10,637 nucleotides of DNA from an uncultured Polyangiaceae bacterium. Lineage in GTDB: Bacteria > Myxococcota_A > Polyangia > Polyangiales > Houyiibacteriaceae. A program made the position numbers and the translations under genes. Positions 1-7,628 of the stretch are shown here, piece by piece (position 1 is the stretch's first letter; each line of letters opens with the position of its first letter). Below the pieces are notes generated by a model, which was not told the DNA's origin, did not search any database, and saw only the letters and a program-made list of their open reading frames with translations. The stretch spans positions 1 through 10,637 of the forward strand of contig CAMYJN010000033.1 of NCBI GenBank assembly GCA_947258625.1. Reading direction: 5' to 3'.

Positions 1-1168
1 GGATCAAGGCCATCAGCGACATCATGTTGATTGTGATGCCCATCGCGTGCATCGCGATGATCGCCCCAGAGAGCGCGACGGGAAGCCCAACGGCGGCCAT
101 CGTAGCGTTGCGCGCGCCGACGGCCACCCAGAGCAAAAGCAGCACCAGTAAGAGCCCCACGGCGGCGTTCGTGTACAGCGTGCCGAGGGAGTGCTCGACT
201 TCTGCGGCAGCGTCGCCAAACAAGTCAACTTTGACCCCTGGCGGAAGCGTCGGGGCCATGCGCGCGACCAGCGCACGCACGTCCTCGCTGATCTCAACGC
301 TGTCCGCCTGCTCTTCTTTGCGGACCGTGAGAACGATCGCTGGCTCGCCGTTCACGCGCCCGCTGAACTTGCCTGCCGCAAACGTGTCCGAGACTTCTGC
401 GACGTCGCCGACGCGAACCGCGCCGCCGGCCTGGTCGGGTCGGATCACGACACGGGAGAGCTCGTTGATGTCGGCGACTCGCGTCATCCCGCGCACGAGC
501 CGGGCGTCGCCTTCGCCCTTGGTCGTCCCCGCGGGCACGTTGGCAGCCCTGAAGCGAAGCGCATCGCTCACCGCGGTGAGGGGAAGCTGGTACGCCGCGA
601 GCCGGTCCGGATCGACATCGACCCGGAATTCCCTGTCTCGAATGCCGTTGCGCCAGATACCCGAAACCCCGGATAAGCGTTCGATTCGTTCCGCCATGTC
701 TTTGCCGACTTGGCGCAGGACGACTTCCGGGACCTCACCTCGAATCGCAACCGCGATCGTCGGGAAGTCGACTTTGTATTCGCGCACGACAGGGCGCTCC
801 GCGTCGATCGGCAAGTCATCGAGGCGGTTGATCTCGTTCGAGATCTCCATGATCGCGTTCGTGATGTCCTCGACGTCGTCGTCTAAATGAAAGCTGACAT
901 ACGAAATGCCTTCTTTGGACACGCCCCAAATCTCTTCGACCTTGTCGACGTCGCCGACCGCGTTTTCGATCGGGATCGTGATCAGCTGTTCGATTTCCTC
1001 GGGCGAGGCACCCACGTAAACGGTCGTGATGTTTCCCCAGCCGGTTGGCAGCGTCGGCAGCGACTCCCGGTGCATCACGCTCATCACCATTGCCCCGACC
1101 ACCACCGCCGAAATAGCCACGAGATTGACGAGCACGGGCTGACGAACTGCGAACGCAGGGATGTTCAT
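1..1168 (-). CDS. RND-family efflux permease, N-terminal part (cut by window edge)
   Basis: This is the inner-membrane proton-driven pump subunit of a tripartite RND exporter (AcrB/MexB-like, HAE type). The 389 complete codons visible start at ATG 1168 with MNIPAFAVRQP. Hydrophobic segment TM1 is at about residues 11-30. Next comes the porter-domain start with GASPEEIEQ (53-61), typical of the family, then the rest of the first periplasmic loop. TM2 (about 334-351) and TM3 (about 356-376) follow. The window ends just before TM4, where the proton-relay aspartates of the family lie, so they cannot be checked. The start overlaps the adaptor stop codon as ATGA, which shows translational coupling. 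The substrate cannot be told from this part. The frame is open throughout with no sign of damage. I am sure of the superfamily and less sure of the subfamily. Confidence 0.94.
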   Translation of the reverse strand, partial: MNIPAFAVRQPVLVNLVAISAVVVGAMVMSVMHRESLPTLPTGWGNITTVYVGASPEEIEQLITIPIENAVGDVDKVEEIWGVSKEGISYVSFHLDDDVEDITNAIMEISNEINRLDDLPIDAERPVVREYKVDFPTIAVAIRGEVPEVVLRQVGKDMAERIERLSGVSGIWRNGIRDREFRVDVDPDRLAAYQLPLTAVSDALRFRAANVPAGTTKGEGDARLVRGMTRVADINELSRVVIRPDQAGGAVRVGDVAEVSDTFAAGKFSGRVNGEPAIVLTVRKEEQADSVEISEDVRALVARMAPTLPPGVKVDLFGDAAAEVEHSLGTLYTNAAVGLLLVLLLLWVAVGARNATMAAVGLPVALSGAIIAMHAMGITINMMSLMALI

Positions 1169-2280
1169 GGGACCTTGGCTCGTTCGGCGGATGAGAGGCT
1201 GGACGAGTCGAGCGGCACCACTTGGACCTTCGAGCCGTCCACGACTCGGGTCACGCCCTTGATGACGACGGTCTCGCCGGGCTCGAGGCCCCGTACGACC
1301 TGGGCGAAACCCGCACCGACCGAGCCGAGCTCGATGGCGCGGCGCCGAGCGATCCCGTCCTCGATGACATACAGGTGCTGGCTGCCAAAACGCTCAAAAA
1401 CCCCGTCTAAGGGGACTCGGATCTCCAATTTTGGCTCGCCGGTGACCACCTCGAACTTCGCAACCAGGCCGGGCCGCAGCCGCCCGCCGTGGTCGTCGAG
1501 CTCGATTTCGACCGGAAGCCTGCGTGTGCGCGGATCGATGACTTCGCCGACCCGGACTACCTTGCCGGTGAAGACCTCGTCTGCGCGTGCGTAGACCGAG
1601 ATGGTCGCCGGCGAGCCCACGGTCACGTCGATCGCTTCTCGCGGGTCGAGCAAAACGCGGGCCTTCAACAGGCTGGTGTCCGCGAGGCTGAGCATCGGGC
1701 TTCCGGGCGCCAAGTACTCACCGAGCTCGACCATTCGATCGACCACCGTCCCGGCGAATGGAGCGCGGACCACCGCATCGGTGACACCCCGTCGAGCGAG
1801 CCGGGCCTCGGCGCGTGCAGCATCGCGCGAGGCGGAGGCGAGACGGACCGCGTCCTTGGCGTCGTCTAGCCGCTGCTCGGGCAGGCCTCCTGTTTGAACG
1901 AGCTTCCGGGTTCGCTCGAGCTCGCGCGCGGCCTGCGTCAGTCGGGCCTCGCTTTGCTCGACCGCTGCGTTTGCCGCCTGTGCGGCGGAGGCTGGTCGAC
2001 CGACATCGAGGCGGAGCAGCACTTGACCCTCTTCGACCCGCTCACCTGCTTCGACGAGAACCTCGACGACTCGCCCTGCGGTCTCCGAGCGGATGTTCGA
2101 ATGCCGGTTTGCCAAGATTTCAGCGGTTGCGACCGAGGTTGGGGTCACCTTCTCGGCTTGGATCGTCGCCGCGTGCACCGGTGGCGGAGGCGCCTCGGTT
2201 GCGGCGGGAGCCGTACCCGTGCAGCCAGCTGCCCAGAGCAGGAGCATCGGCAAGCAGGATAGAAACGAAATACGCGCCAC
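1165..2280 (-). CDS. RND efflux periplasmic adaptor (membrane fusion) lipoprotein
   Basis: This adaptor links an RND pump to its outer-membrane channel (HlyD/AcrA/MexA family). The first possible start is TTG at 2283 and the next codon is GTG at 2280. I prefer GTG because an AGGG lies 7 bases before it; the product is then 371 aa. A signal peptide ends in a lipobox AAGC, with Cys near residue 20, so the protein should be lipid-anchored and periplasmic. A Pro/Ala-rich linker follows. A split biotinyl-lipoyl domain has its first half at about 66-93 (TAGRVVEVLVEAGERV) and its second at about 170-200 (RAPFAGTVVDRMVELGEYL). They flank an alpha-helical hairpin at about 98-166, and a beta-barrel and membrane-proximal domain follow to the C terminus. 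The length is normal for the family. It sits directly before and overlaps the permease gene, its obvious partner. No outer-membrane factor gene is visible. Confidence 0.93.
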   Translation of the reverse strand: MARISFLSCLPMLLLWAAGCTGTAPAATEAPPPPVHAATIQAEKVTPTSVATAEILANRHSNIRSETAGRVVEVLVEAGERVEEGQVLLRLDVGRPASAAQAANAAVEQSEARLTQAARELERTRKLVQTGGLPEQRLDDAKDAVRLASASRDAARAEARLARRGVTDAVVRAPFAGTVVDRMVELGEYLAPGSPMLSLADTSLLKARVLLDPREAIDVTVGSPATISVYARADEVFTGKVVRVGEVIDPRTRRLPVEIELDDHGGRLRPGLVAKFEVVTGEPKLEIRVPLDGVFERFGSQHLYVIEDGIARRRAIELGSVGAGFAQVVRGLEPGETVVIKGVTRVVDGSKVQVVPLDSSSLSSAERAKVP

Positions 2281-2337
2281 CAAGGAACCCTGTGTTTGGA
2301 TTCGTCGTTCGGCAAGAAGAAAAACCTCTGCGTGGGT

Positions 2338-3177
2338 TCAGCGCAGAACTGCGTAGGCGTTGCTCAAACAGAGCTGATCCGGACGTTCCGCGGTGCTGAC
2401 GCCCAGAACCACTCGTTCTGCTTCGTGCCAGCTGCGTACGATGAGCGTCTCGCCCGGGTAAACCGGGTTGCTGAACTGCCCACGAAACGTCGCGAGCTTG
2501 CGCTGATCTCCGCCGCAAGCGCCGCGAAGAAGAGCGCGGCCGGCGTACCCATAGGTGCAGAGCCCGTGCAGAATCGGCATGTCGAAACCAGCGTCGGCCG
2601 CGAACTCCGGGTCGGCGTGGAGCGGGTTGTAGTCGCCGTTCAAGCGGTAGAGCAGCGCCTGCGTGGGCGCGACCTTCTCGCTGGATTCGAAGTCCGGCTT
2701 TCGATCGGGCAGCGCGACACGTTCGGTCTTCGGGGGCCGGGCACCGCCAAAGCCGCCGTCGTTTCGCAGGACCAGCGTGACCTCGCCTCGGATCATCACC
2801 GCATCGGTTTCATCGAATGCTTCGATCGCAAAGACCGACATCGCCAATCGCTTCAGGTCATACAGGCCCGTCACGCGGCCGATCACGCGAAGCCTGCCGC
2901 TCGGGCGGAGCGGCGCGAAGAGCTCCATTTGCTGGCTGTGATGCACCATACCGAGTCGGTCGCAGCCCAGCCGATCGACGAGGGCATCGAACACCGCAAA
3001 GGTCGGAATCGTACCAAACGTGGGGAGCACCTTGGGCCCCCGGCCTTCATAGAGATAATCCAGCTCATCGTCGGCCGACGCGCCAACGCCGAGCGCGTAG
3101 AGCACGGTGTCGCGCCAGCTGTACTCGAATTCGATGGGTGGGGCTTCGTAGCCCAAGCTGTCGGGGTCGATGGCCAT
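2338..3177 (-). CDS. (R)-specific enoyl-CoA hydratase, hydratase 2 / MaoC-like double hot-dog protein
   Basis: This protein of 279 aa likely hydrates trans-2-enoyl-CoA to (R)-3-hydroxyacyl-CoA in the cytoplasm, as do the hydratase 2 part of peroxisomal MFE-2 and its stand-alone bacterial relatives. The N-terminal hot-dog half begins MAIDPDSLGYEAPP and has WRDTVLYALGVGA (21-33), typical of these proteins. The C-terminal half carries the hydratase 2 signature YRLNGDYNPLHADP (177-190), with presumed catalytic Asp182 and His187, then PILHGLCTYG (201-210). The frame stays open upstream to ATG 3369, but that stretch is antisense to the phosphofructokinase gene, and the family-like N terminus fixes the start at 3177. 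No good Shine-Dalgarno is seen. The efflux adaptor gene follows 57 bases downstream on the same strand, so co-transcription is possible. The natural substrate (fatty acid, sterol or polyester precursor) cannot be told. Confidence 0.92.
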   Translation of the reverse strand: MAIDPDSLGYEAPPIEFEYSWRDTVLYALGVGASADDELDYLYEGRGPKVLPTFGTIPTFAVFDALVDRLGCDRLGMVHHSQQMELFAPLRPSGRLRVIGRVTGLYDLKRLAMSVFAIEAFDETDAVMIRGEVTLVLRNDGGFGGARPPKTERVALPDRKPDFESSEKVAPTQALLYRLNGDYNPLHADPEFAADAGFDMPILHGLCTYGYAGRALLRGACGGDQRKLATFRGQFSNPVYPGETLIVRSWHEAERVVLGVSTAERPDQLCLSNAYAVLR

Positions 3178-3190
3178 CTCGCTCGGACCG

Positions 3191-3219
3191 AGTAGAGCGC
3201 CTGCGGGCAACGATGGCAA
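3191..3219 (-). promoter_or_regulatory. Candidate sigma-70-type promoter of the hydratase gene, with an overlapping palindrome
   Basis: On the minus strand TTGCCA (3219-3214) is followed after 17 bases by TCTACT (3196-3191), a fair -35/-10 pair. Transcription would start near 3184, leaving only about 6-7 leader bases before ATG 3177, in line with the lack of a Shine-Dalgarno. An 11-base palindrome, CTCGGACCGAG (3182-3192), overlaps the end of the -10 box and the presumed start point and could be an operator. This is prediction by eye only; GC-rich genomes often have poor matches to the E. coli consensus. Confidence 0.3.
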
Positions 3220-3247
3220 TCCGGCGCTCCAAAGCCTAAAGTTCGGC

Positions 3248-4588
3248 GTGGCCAAAAGAGTGAACCGAGTTGCGATCGTTTTTTCGGGCGGCCCCGCCCC
3301 GGCGGCCAACGCGGTCATCGCTGCGGCGACGACGTCATTCTTGGAGGCTGGTATCGAAGTGCTCGGCATCTTTCACGGGTACACCAATCTCCAGGACTAC
3401 GATCCCGCCAGCCATCCGATGGTCCCCTCGGAGCACTACCGCCCGCTCGCGCCTGCCGACATTCGCGGAATCCGCAACACCCGAGGCATCATCATCGGGA
3501 CGGCGCGCGTCAATCCCGGGGCGGCGATCGAAACTCCCTCGGACCTCCTCGACCCCCAAAAAACTGAGCGTCTCGCGAGGATTCACCATGCGCTTGCCGA
3601 CCTCGAAGTCGATGCACTGATCTCGATCGGCGGCGACGACACGCTCAAGACGGCAAACTATCTCTACGAGTACCAGCGGCATCATGTTGCCGAAGAGAAT
3701 CGCTTTCGTATCGTTCATTTACCGAAGACGATCGACAACGACTATCGGGGAATCGACTTCACCTTTGGTTTCTTCACGGCGGTGGACGTCATGGCCAAAG
3801 AGCTCTTGAATCTCCGGGCCGACTGCGTCGCGACGAGCAGCTACTTCATGGTCGAAACCATGGGCCGCAAAGCCGGCTGGCTTTCCTATGGCGTCGCGAT
3901 CGCCGGCGAGGCGAGCATGGTCGTATCGACTGAAGACGTCCAGGGCGACTTGGCTATCGAAGAGGCCCGTGTCAATCTGGTGACGGGCGAAAAAACGGTG
4001 GAGCTTCGGCTTTCCATCACCGCCCTGGTCGACCGCATCGTCGACATGATCCTCGAGCGTGAGCGCCGCGATCAGTACTACGGGACGGTGGTTCTCGCCG
4101 AAGGCCTCGCCGAGCTCTTGCCGCAAAACGCCTCGGCCGGATTGCCTCGTGACGAGCACGGCCACATTCGCCTGGTGGCCTTCGACCTGGCCAAAGTGGT
4201 CTGCGATCGTGTCCAAGTCCGCTACGAGGAACGAACTGGCAGGCGCAAAAAGGTTCGGCACATCCAACTCGGCTACGAGTCGCGATGCGCGCCGCCGCAT
4301 GCATTCGACGTCATGCTCGCGAGCCAGCTCGGCATCGGCGCCTACCGTGCCCTGGTCGAAGAACAGCTCGACGGCCACATGGTGAGCGTCAGCGGCCAAC
4401 TGGACTTGCACTACATCGAGTTCTCGAAGCTGATCAACGCGGAGACCCTGCGGACCGAGGTGCGTTTCATCCCGAACGGAAGCGACTTCCACCGCCTCGC
4501 GCGGTTCTTGGAGGCCCAGACCGGCCGCTTTCACGCGTGGAGCCCAGGTCAGCGTTTCGAGCCAGAAAGCGAAAAGCCTTCAGAGTAA
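3248..4588 (+). CDS. pfp: Phosphofructokinase family enzyme, probably pyrophosphate-dependent
   Basis: The enzyme likely phosphorylates fructose 6-phosphate reversibly to fructose 1,6-bisphosphate in glycolysis/gluconeogenesis. The donor loop begins FSGGPAPAANAVI near the N terminus. The key motif is GGDDT (128-132), with Asp where ATP-dependent enzymes have Gly (GGDGS), and PKTIDND (159-165), with Lys where they have Gly (PGTIDND). In the known family both changes mark PPi use. The catalytic Asp is in TIDND. MGRKAGW (205-211), AEG (284-286) and LGYESR (341-346) form the sugar-phosphate site. At 446 aa it is longer than bacterial ATP-PFK (about 320) and in the range of PPi-type enzymes. The frame opens at ATG 3170, but that would overlap the divergent hydratase start codon, so GTG 3248 (or GTG 3260) is more likely. 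No clear Shine-Dalgarno precedes either. The gene ends inside a hairpin terminator. Confidence 0.92.
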   Translation: MAKRVNRVAIVFSGGPAPAANAVIAAATTSFLEAGIEVLGIFHGYTNLQDYDPASHPMVPSEHYRPLAPADIRGIRNTRGIIIGTARVNPGAAIETPSDLLDPQKTERLARIHHALADLEVDALISIGGDDTLKTANYLYEYQRHHVAEENRFRIVHLPKTIDNDYRGIDFTFGFFTAVDVMAKELLNLRADCVATSSYFMVETMGRKAGWLSYGVAIAGEASMVVSTEDVQGDLAIEEARVNLVTGEKTVELRLSITALVDRIVDMILERERRDQYYGTVVLAEGLAELLPQNASAGLPRDEHGHIRLVAFDLAKVVCDRVQVRYEERTGRRKKVRHIQLGYESRCAPPHAFDVMLASQLGIGAYRALVEEQLDGHMVSVSGQLDLHYIEFSKLINAETLRTEVRFIPNGSDFHRLARFLEAQTGRFHAWSPGQRFEPESEKPSE

Positions 4589-4600
4589 CTCCGAAGGCTT
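4574..4600. terminator. Bidirectional hairpin terminator between the phosphofructokinase gene and rpsU
   Basis: AAGCCTTC (4574-4581) and GAAGGCTT (4593-4600) form a perfect 8-bp stem. After one A/C mismatch it continues with GAG/CTC around a TAA loop. The stop codon of the phosphofructokinase gene (4586-4588) is that loop. Read on the minus strand, as for rpsU, the stem is followed by TTTTCGCTTTCT, a good U-rich tail. On the plus strand the tail CGTTTC is weaker. It therefore fits best as the rpsU terminator and also serves the convergent gene. Confidence 0.8.
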
Positions 4601-4604
4601 CGTT

Positions 4605-4832
4605 TCAGAACGGGCGTTCGTTGACTTGACGAATGCGCTTGCGGCGGCGGCGCGCAGCCTCCGCGGCCTTCTTCCGTTTCTTGATCGAAGGCTTCATGTA
4701 GTGACGGCGGCGCTTGAGCTCCCGGAGGATGCCCTCGGTGGCCATCTTGCGCTTGAGGTGCTTGACCGCACGCTCGAGTCCACGTTCACCAACGTGAACT
4801 TCGATAGGCTTGCACTGTACGGTTTCGACCAT
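4605..4832 (-). CDS. rpsU: 30S ribosomal protein bS21
   Basis: A small, very basic protein of 75 aa of the small ribosomal subunit, needed for efficient initiation in many bacteria. The family pattern is clear: an N-terminal beta-like stretch with a run of Glu and hydrophobic residues, then LERAVKHLKRKMATEGILRE (19-38), then an Arg/Lys-rich helix (RRRHYMKPSIKKRKKAAEAA) and a basic tail. ATG 4832 is preceded by AAGGAG, whose last G lies 11 bases from the start, a little long but strong. It lies downstream of clpB on the same strand (111-base gap) and converges on the phosphofructokinase gene, with a shared terminator 4 bases after its stop. The leader contains inverted repeats that could hide the Shine-Dalgarno (see 4841-4916). 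Confidence 0.96.
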   Translation of the reverse strand: MVETVQCKPIEVHVGERGLERAVKHLKRKMATEGILRELKRRRHYMKPSIKKRKKAAEAARRRRKRIRQVNERPF

Positions 4833-4840
4833 GAACGCTT

Positions 4841-4916
4841 CTGCTCCTTCTAAGAGCGCCGGAGGCTTACACAGTGTACACGGCGGCGCAAGGCAGCCCG
4901 GTTTTTCCAGGAGCAG
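4841..4916 (-). promoter_or_regulatory. rpsU leader: nested inverted repeats that could sequester the Shine-Dalgarno
   Basis: In the minus-strand transcript the leader 8-mer CTGCTCCT (4916-4909) is an exact complement of AGGAGCAG (4848-4841), which contains the rpsU ribosome binding site. Between them GCGCCG (4889-4884) and CGGCGC (4861-4856) form a second exact 6-bp pairing. Inside that lies the 11-base palindrome TACACAGTGTA (4868-4878). All three are nested, so they can form together as one branched-free structure with internal loops. Ribosomal protein genes are often autoregulated through such leaders, but a link to bS21 here is inference. I saw no convincing promoter between clpB and this element. 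Confidence 0.4.
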
Positions 4917-4943
4917 GCCTCGTAAATGCTCGTAAGCACGACC

Positions 4944-7553
4944 TTATTCGGCTCTGAGGCTCGTTTCGGCCTCGGCGGCCGCATCTGCCCTTTCGAAAAC
5001 GAGCTTTCCATCGCCCGCGTCGACGCGAATCGTGTCGCCCGCTCCAAATCGCCCCGCCAGGATGTCCTCGGCCAGGCCGTTTTCGAGGTAGCGCTGGATG
5101 GCGCGCTTGAGCGGACGGGCACCGTAGGACGGATCGTAGCCCACGTTCGCGAGGAAGGCCTTGGCGTCGTCGGTCACATCGAGCCGCATGTCACGCGCGG
5201 CGAGACGCTTCTCGAAGATTCGGAGCTGCACGTCGACGATGCTCCGCAGCTGGGCGCGGTCGAGCCGGTGGAAGATGATCGTCTCGTCGAGTCGGTTGAG
5301 GAACTCGGGTCGAAACGCGTCGCGCAAGTCTTCGGTGACCGCCTCGCGCATCGCCTCTTCGTCATCGAGAGCCATGATGTGATGTGAGCCGACGTTCGAC
5401 GTGAGAATGATCACGACGTTCTTGAAGTCGACCGTGCGCCCCTGGCCGTCGGTCAGACGTCCGTCGTCCAAGACTTGCAAAAGAACATTCCAGACATCGG
5501 GGTGCGCCTTTTCGACCTCGTCGAAGAGGAGCACGGCGTACGGACGTCGCCGCACGGGCTCTGTCAATTGCCCGCCTTCTTCGTAGCCGACGTATCCAGG
5601 AGGTGCGCCGATGAGACGAGCGACCGCGTGTTTCTCCATGTACTCGCTCATGTCCAGCCGGATCATCGCCTTGTCGTCGTCGAACAGGAAATCCGCAAGC
5701 GCACGCGCGAGCTCGGTCTTGCCGACTCCGGTGGGCCCGAGGAACAAGAACGAACCAATTGGCCGGTTCGGCTCGCTCAAGCCAGCGCGCGAACGCCTTA
5801 CGGCGTTGGACACCGCCACGACCGCCTCATCCTGACCGATCACGCGCTCCCGAAGTTGATCTTCCATGCGAAGAAGCTTGTCCTTTTCGCCCTCGAGCAT
5901 TTTGCTCACGGGGATGCCGGTCCACTTCGACACGACCTCGGCAATGTCCTCGTCCGTGACCTCTTCCTTGAGGAAAGAGGCGCTGGTCTGCACCTCGGCG
6001 AGCTTCTGCTGGGCTTGGGTAACCGCCGATTCGGCCGCTGGAATTTCACCGTACTGCAGACGCGCAGCCTCCTCGTAGTCGGTGGTGCGCTCTGCGCGTT
6101 CGAGGTCCAAGCGAAGAGTTTCGACCAGCTCTTTCTTCTCGCGGATTTCCGTGATCAGCTCTTTTTCGCGGAGCCACTGGGCGCGCATGGTATCGCGCTG
6201 TTCTTGAAGCTCCGAGAGCTCTTGCTCGAGGTCCTCGAGGCGCCTCTTGCTCGCGTCGTCTTTCTCTTTTTTGAGTGCTTCTCGCTCGATCTCGAGCTGA
6301 GTGAGCTTGCGCTGGACCGTGTCGATCGGCGCAGGCAGCGAGTCGATCTCCATCTTCAGCCTCGAGGCGGCCTCGTCGACGAGATCGATGGCCTTGTCGG
6401 GAAGAAAACGATCGGTGATGTACCGCTCGCTCAGGGTCGCCGCAGCGACGATCGCCGAATCTTGAATCCGAATGCCGTGGTGAATCTCGTAGCGCTCTTT
6501 GAGCCCACGCAAGATCCCGATCGTGTCGGGAACCGAGGGCTCGCCGGCAAACACGGGCTGGAACCGCCGCGCGAGCGCAGCGTCCTTTTCAATGCGCTTT
6601 CGATACTCGTCCAGCGTCGTTGCGCCGACGCATCGCAGCTCTCCGCGCGCCAGGGCCGGCTTGAGCATGTTGCTCGCGTCCATCGAGCCTTCGGCAGCGC
6701 CTGCACCGACGAGCGTGTGCAGCTCGTCGATGAAGAGAATCACCTCTCCTTTGGCGTCTTCGATCTCTTTGAGAACCGCCTTCAGCCGTTCTTCGAACTC
6801 GCCGCGGTACTTCGACCCGGCCACCAGCGCGCCCAGGTCGAGCGCCAAAAACTTCTTGTCCTTCAGGCCCTCGGGCACGTCGCCCTGGATGATCCGGTGT
6901 GCGATCCCCTCGGCAATCGCGGTCTTTCCGACACCGGGCTCGCCGATGAGCACGGGGTTGTTCTTGGTGCGGCGCGAGAGGACCTGCATGACCCGGCGGA
7001 TTTCTTCGTCACGGCCGATCACGGGGTCGGTCTTCCCCTGGCGCGCGGCTTCGGTCAGGTCTCGCGTGTACTTTTCGAGCGCCTGGAACTTGCCCTCCGG
7101 ATCTGGGTCGGTCACCCGCTGACTGCCTCGGACCTCTTGCAAGGCCTTGAGCAGCGTTGCGCGGTCGACGCCCTGCGCGACGAGTGCCTTCTTGAGCTGT
7201 CCGTCGCCGTACGCAGCAAGGAGGACATGCTCCGCCGACGTGTACTCGTCCTTGAGGTTTTCGGTTTCTTTCCAAGCGTTGTTCAGCAGGTCGCGAAGGC
7301 GTGACGCAATGCCGGGCTCCGCACCGCCCGCGACCTTCGGCATGCGGTCGAGGACTGCGCCTTGCGCGCGGATCAGGCCCTGAAGATCGGCCCCGGCCTT
7401 TTCGAGAATCGCAGGCGCCAGGCCGCCGGCCTGGGCAAGAAGCTCGAGGAGCAGGTGCTCCGGGTAAACCTCAGGATTGCCGCGATCGCCCGCATTTTGC
7501 TGGGCGGCAACCAGGGCCTCGCGTGTCTTTGTGGTGAGTCTATCGAGTCGCAT
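4944..7553 (-). CDS. clpB: ATP-dependent chaperone/disaggregase ClpB
   Basis: An Hsp100 AAA+ protein of 869 aa that, with the DnaK system, threads aggregated proteins through its hexameric pore in the cytoplasm. The domains are in order and complete. The N domain begins [17 protein letters not shown]-1 has Walker A GEPGVGKT (204-211), pore loop KYRG with Tyr249, Walker B ILFIDE (272-277) and paired Arg near 329-330. A Glu/Arg/Lys-rich coiled-coil middle domain spans about 398-528, the ClpB hallmark that separates it from ClpA and ClpC. AAA-2 has Walker A GPTGVGKT (606-613), pore loop GYVG (653-656) and Walker B LLFDE (675-679). The length is typical. The frame opens earlier (7589), but the family N terminus fixes ATG 7553. 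No strong Shine-Dalgarno is seen, and neither a CIRCE element nor a clear heat-shock sigma promoter was found upstream. Confidence 0.98.
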   Translation of the reverse strand: MRLDRLTTKTREALVAAQQNAGDRGNPEVYPEHLLLELLAQAGGLAPAILEKAGADLQGLIRAQGAVLDRMPKVAGGAEPGIASRLRDLLNNAWKETENLKDEYTSAEHVLLAAYGDGQLKKALVAQGVDRATLLKALQEVRGSQRVTDPDPEGKFQALEKYTRDLTEAARQGKTDPVIGRDEEIRRVMQVLSRRTKNNPVLIGEPGVGKTAIAEGIAHRIIQGDVPEGLKDKKFLALDLGALVAGSKYRGEFEERLKAVLKEIEDAKGEVILFIDELHTLVGAGAAEGSMDASNMLKPALARGELRCVGATTLDEYRKRIEKDAALARRFQPVFAGEPSVPDTIGILRGLKERYEIHHGIRIQDSAIVAAATLSERYITDRFLPDKAIDLVDEAASRLKMEIDSLPAPIDTVQRKLTQLEIEREALKKEKDDASKRRLEDLEQELSELQEQRDTMRAQWLREKELITEIREKKELVETLRLDLERAERTTDYEEAARLQYGEIPAAESAVTQAQQKLAEVQTSASFLKEEVTDEDIAEVVSKWTGIPVSKMLEGEKDKLLRMEDQLRERVIGQDEAVVAVSNAVRRSRAGLSEPNRPIGSFLFLGPTGVGKTELARALADFLFDDDKAMIRLDMSEYMEKHAVARLIGAPPGYVGYEEGGQLTEPVRRRPYAVLLFDEVEKAHPDVWNVLLQVLDDGRLTDGQGRTVDFKNVVIILTSNVGSHHIMALDDEEAMREAVTEDLRDAFRPEFLNRLDETIIFHRLDRAQLRSIVDVQLRIFEKRLAARDMRLDVTDDAKAFLANVGYDPSYGARPLKRAIQRYLENGLAEDILAGRFGAGDTIRVDAGDGKLVFERADAAAEAETSLRAE

Positions 7554-7592
7554 TTCAGCGTAAGTTAAGCACGTCAAAGGGCCCGTCAATAG

Positions 7593-7608
7593 TTCGACAG
7601 AGGTCGAA
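7593..7608. promoter_or_regulatory. 16-base inverted repeat between clpB and the divergent lipoprotein gene
   Basis: TTCGAC, AGAG, GTCGAA forms a perfect 6-bp inverted repeat with a 4-base spacer, in the 75-base gap between the two divergent start codons. Its size and symmetry fit a dimeric repressor or activator site. Two TTGACG hexamers on the minus strand (7589-7584 and 7577-7572) lie between it and clpB and could be -35 elements, but no good -10 goes with them. The regulator is unknown, and a short palindrome can arise by chance. Confidence 0.3.
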
Positions 7609-7628
7609 AACGAGGCAATAACGGTCGG

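Noticed and set aside
24..890. 288-codon plus-strand frame opposite the RND permease
   Set aside because: Ser/Thr/Arg-rich shadow translation over a clear efflux permease frame.
2296..3195. 299-codon plus-strand frame opposite the hydratase
   Set aside because: The minus strand encodes a hydratase 2 with its catalytic motif; the plus-strand product has no recognisable feature.
3170..3247. Upstream ATG 3170 as start of the phosphofructokinase
   Set aside because: It would overlap the divergent hydratase start codon, and the added 26 residues look unlike the family N terminus, although a GGGG lies at Shine-Dalgarno distance.
4919..4935. Direct repeat CTCGTAA twice with 10-base period after clpB
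   Set aside because: Too short (7 bases) to support a function.
5475..7304. 609-codon open frame on the plus strand opposite clpB
   Set aside because: It is antisense to an intact, fully recognisable clpB. Long antisense frames are common in GC-rich genes because of third-position bias, and the translation shows no domain.
7554..7628. CIRCE or sigma-32-type heat-shock promoter for clpB
   Set aside because: No TTAGCACTC/GAGTGCTAA pair and no CTTGAA with a CCCAT-type -10 at proper spacing.
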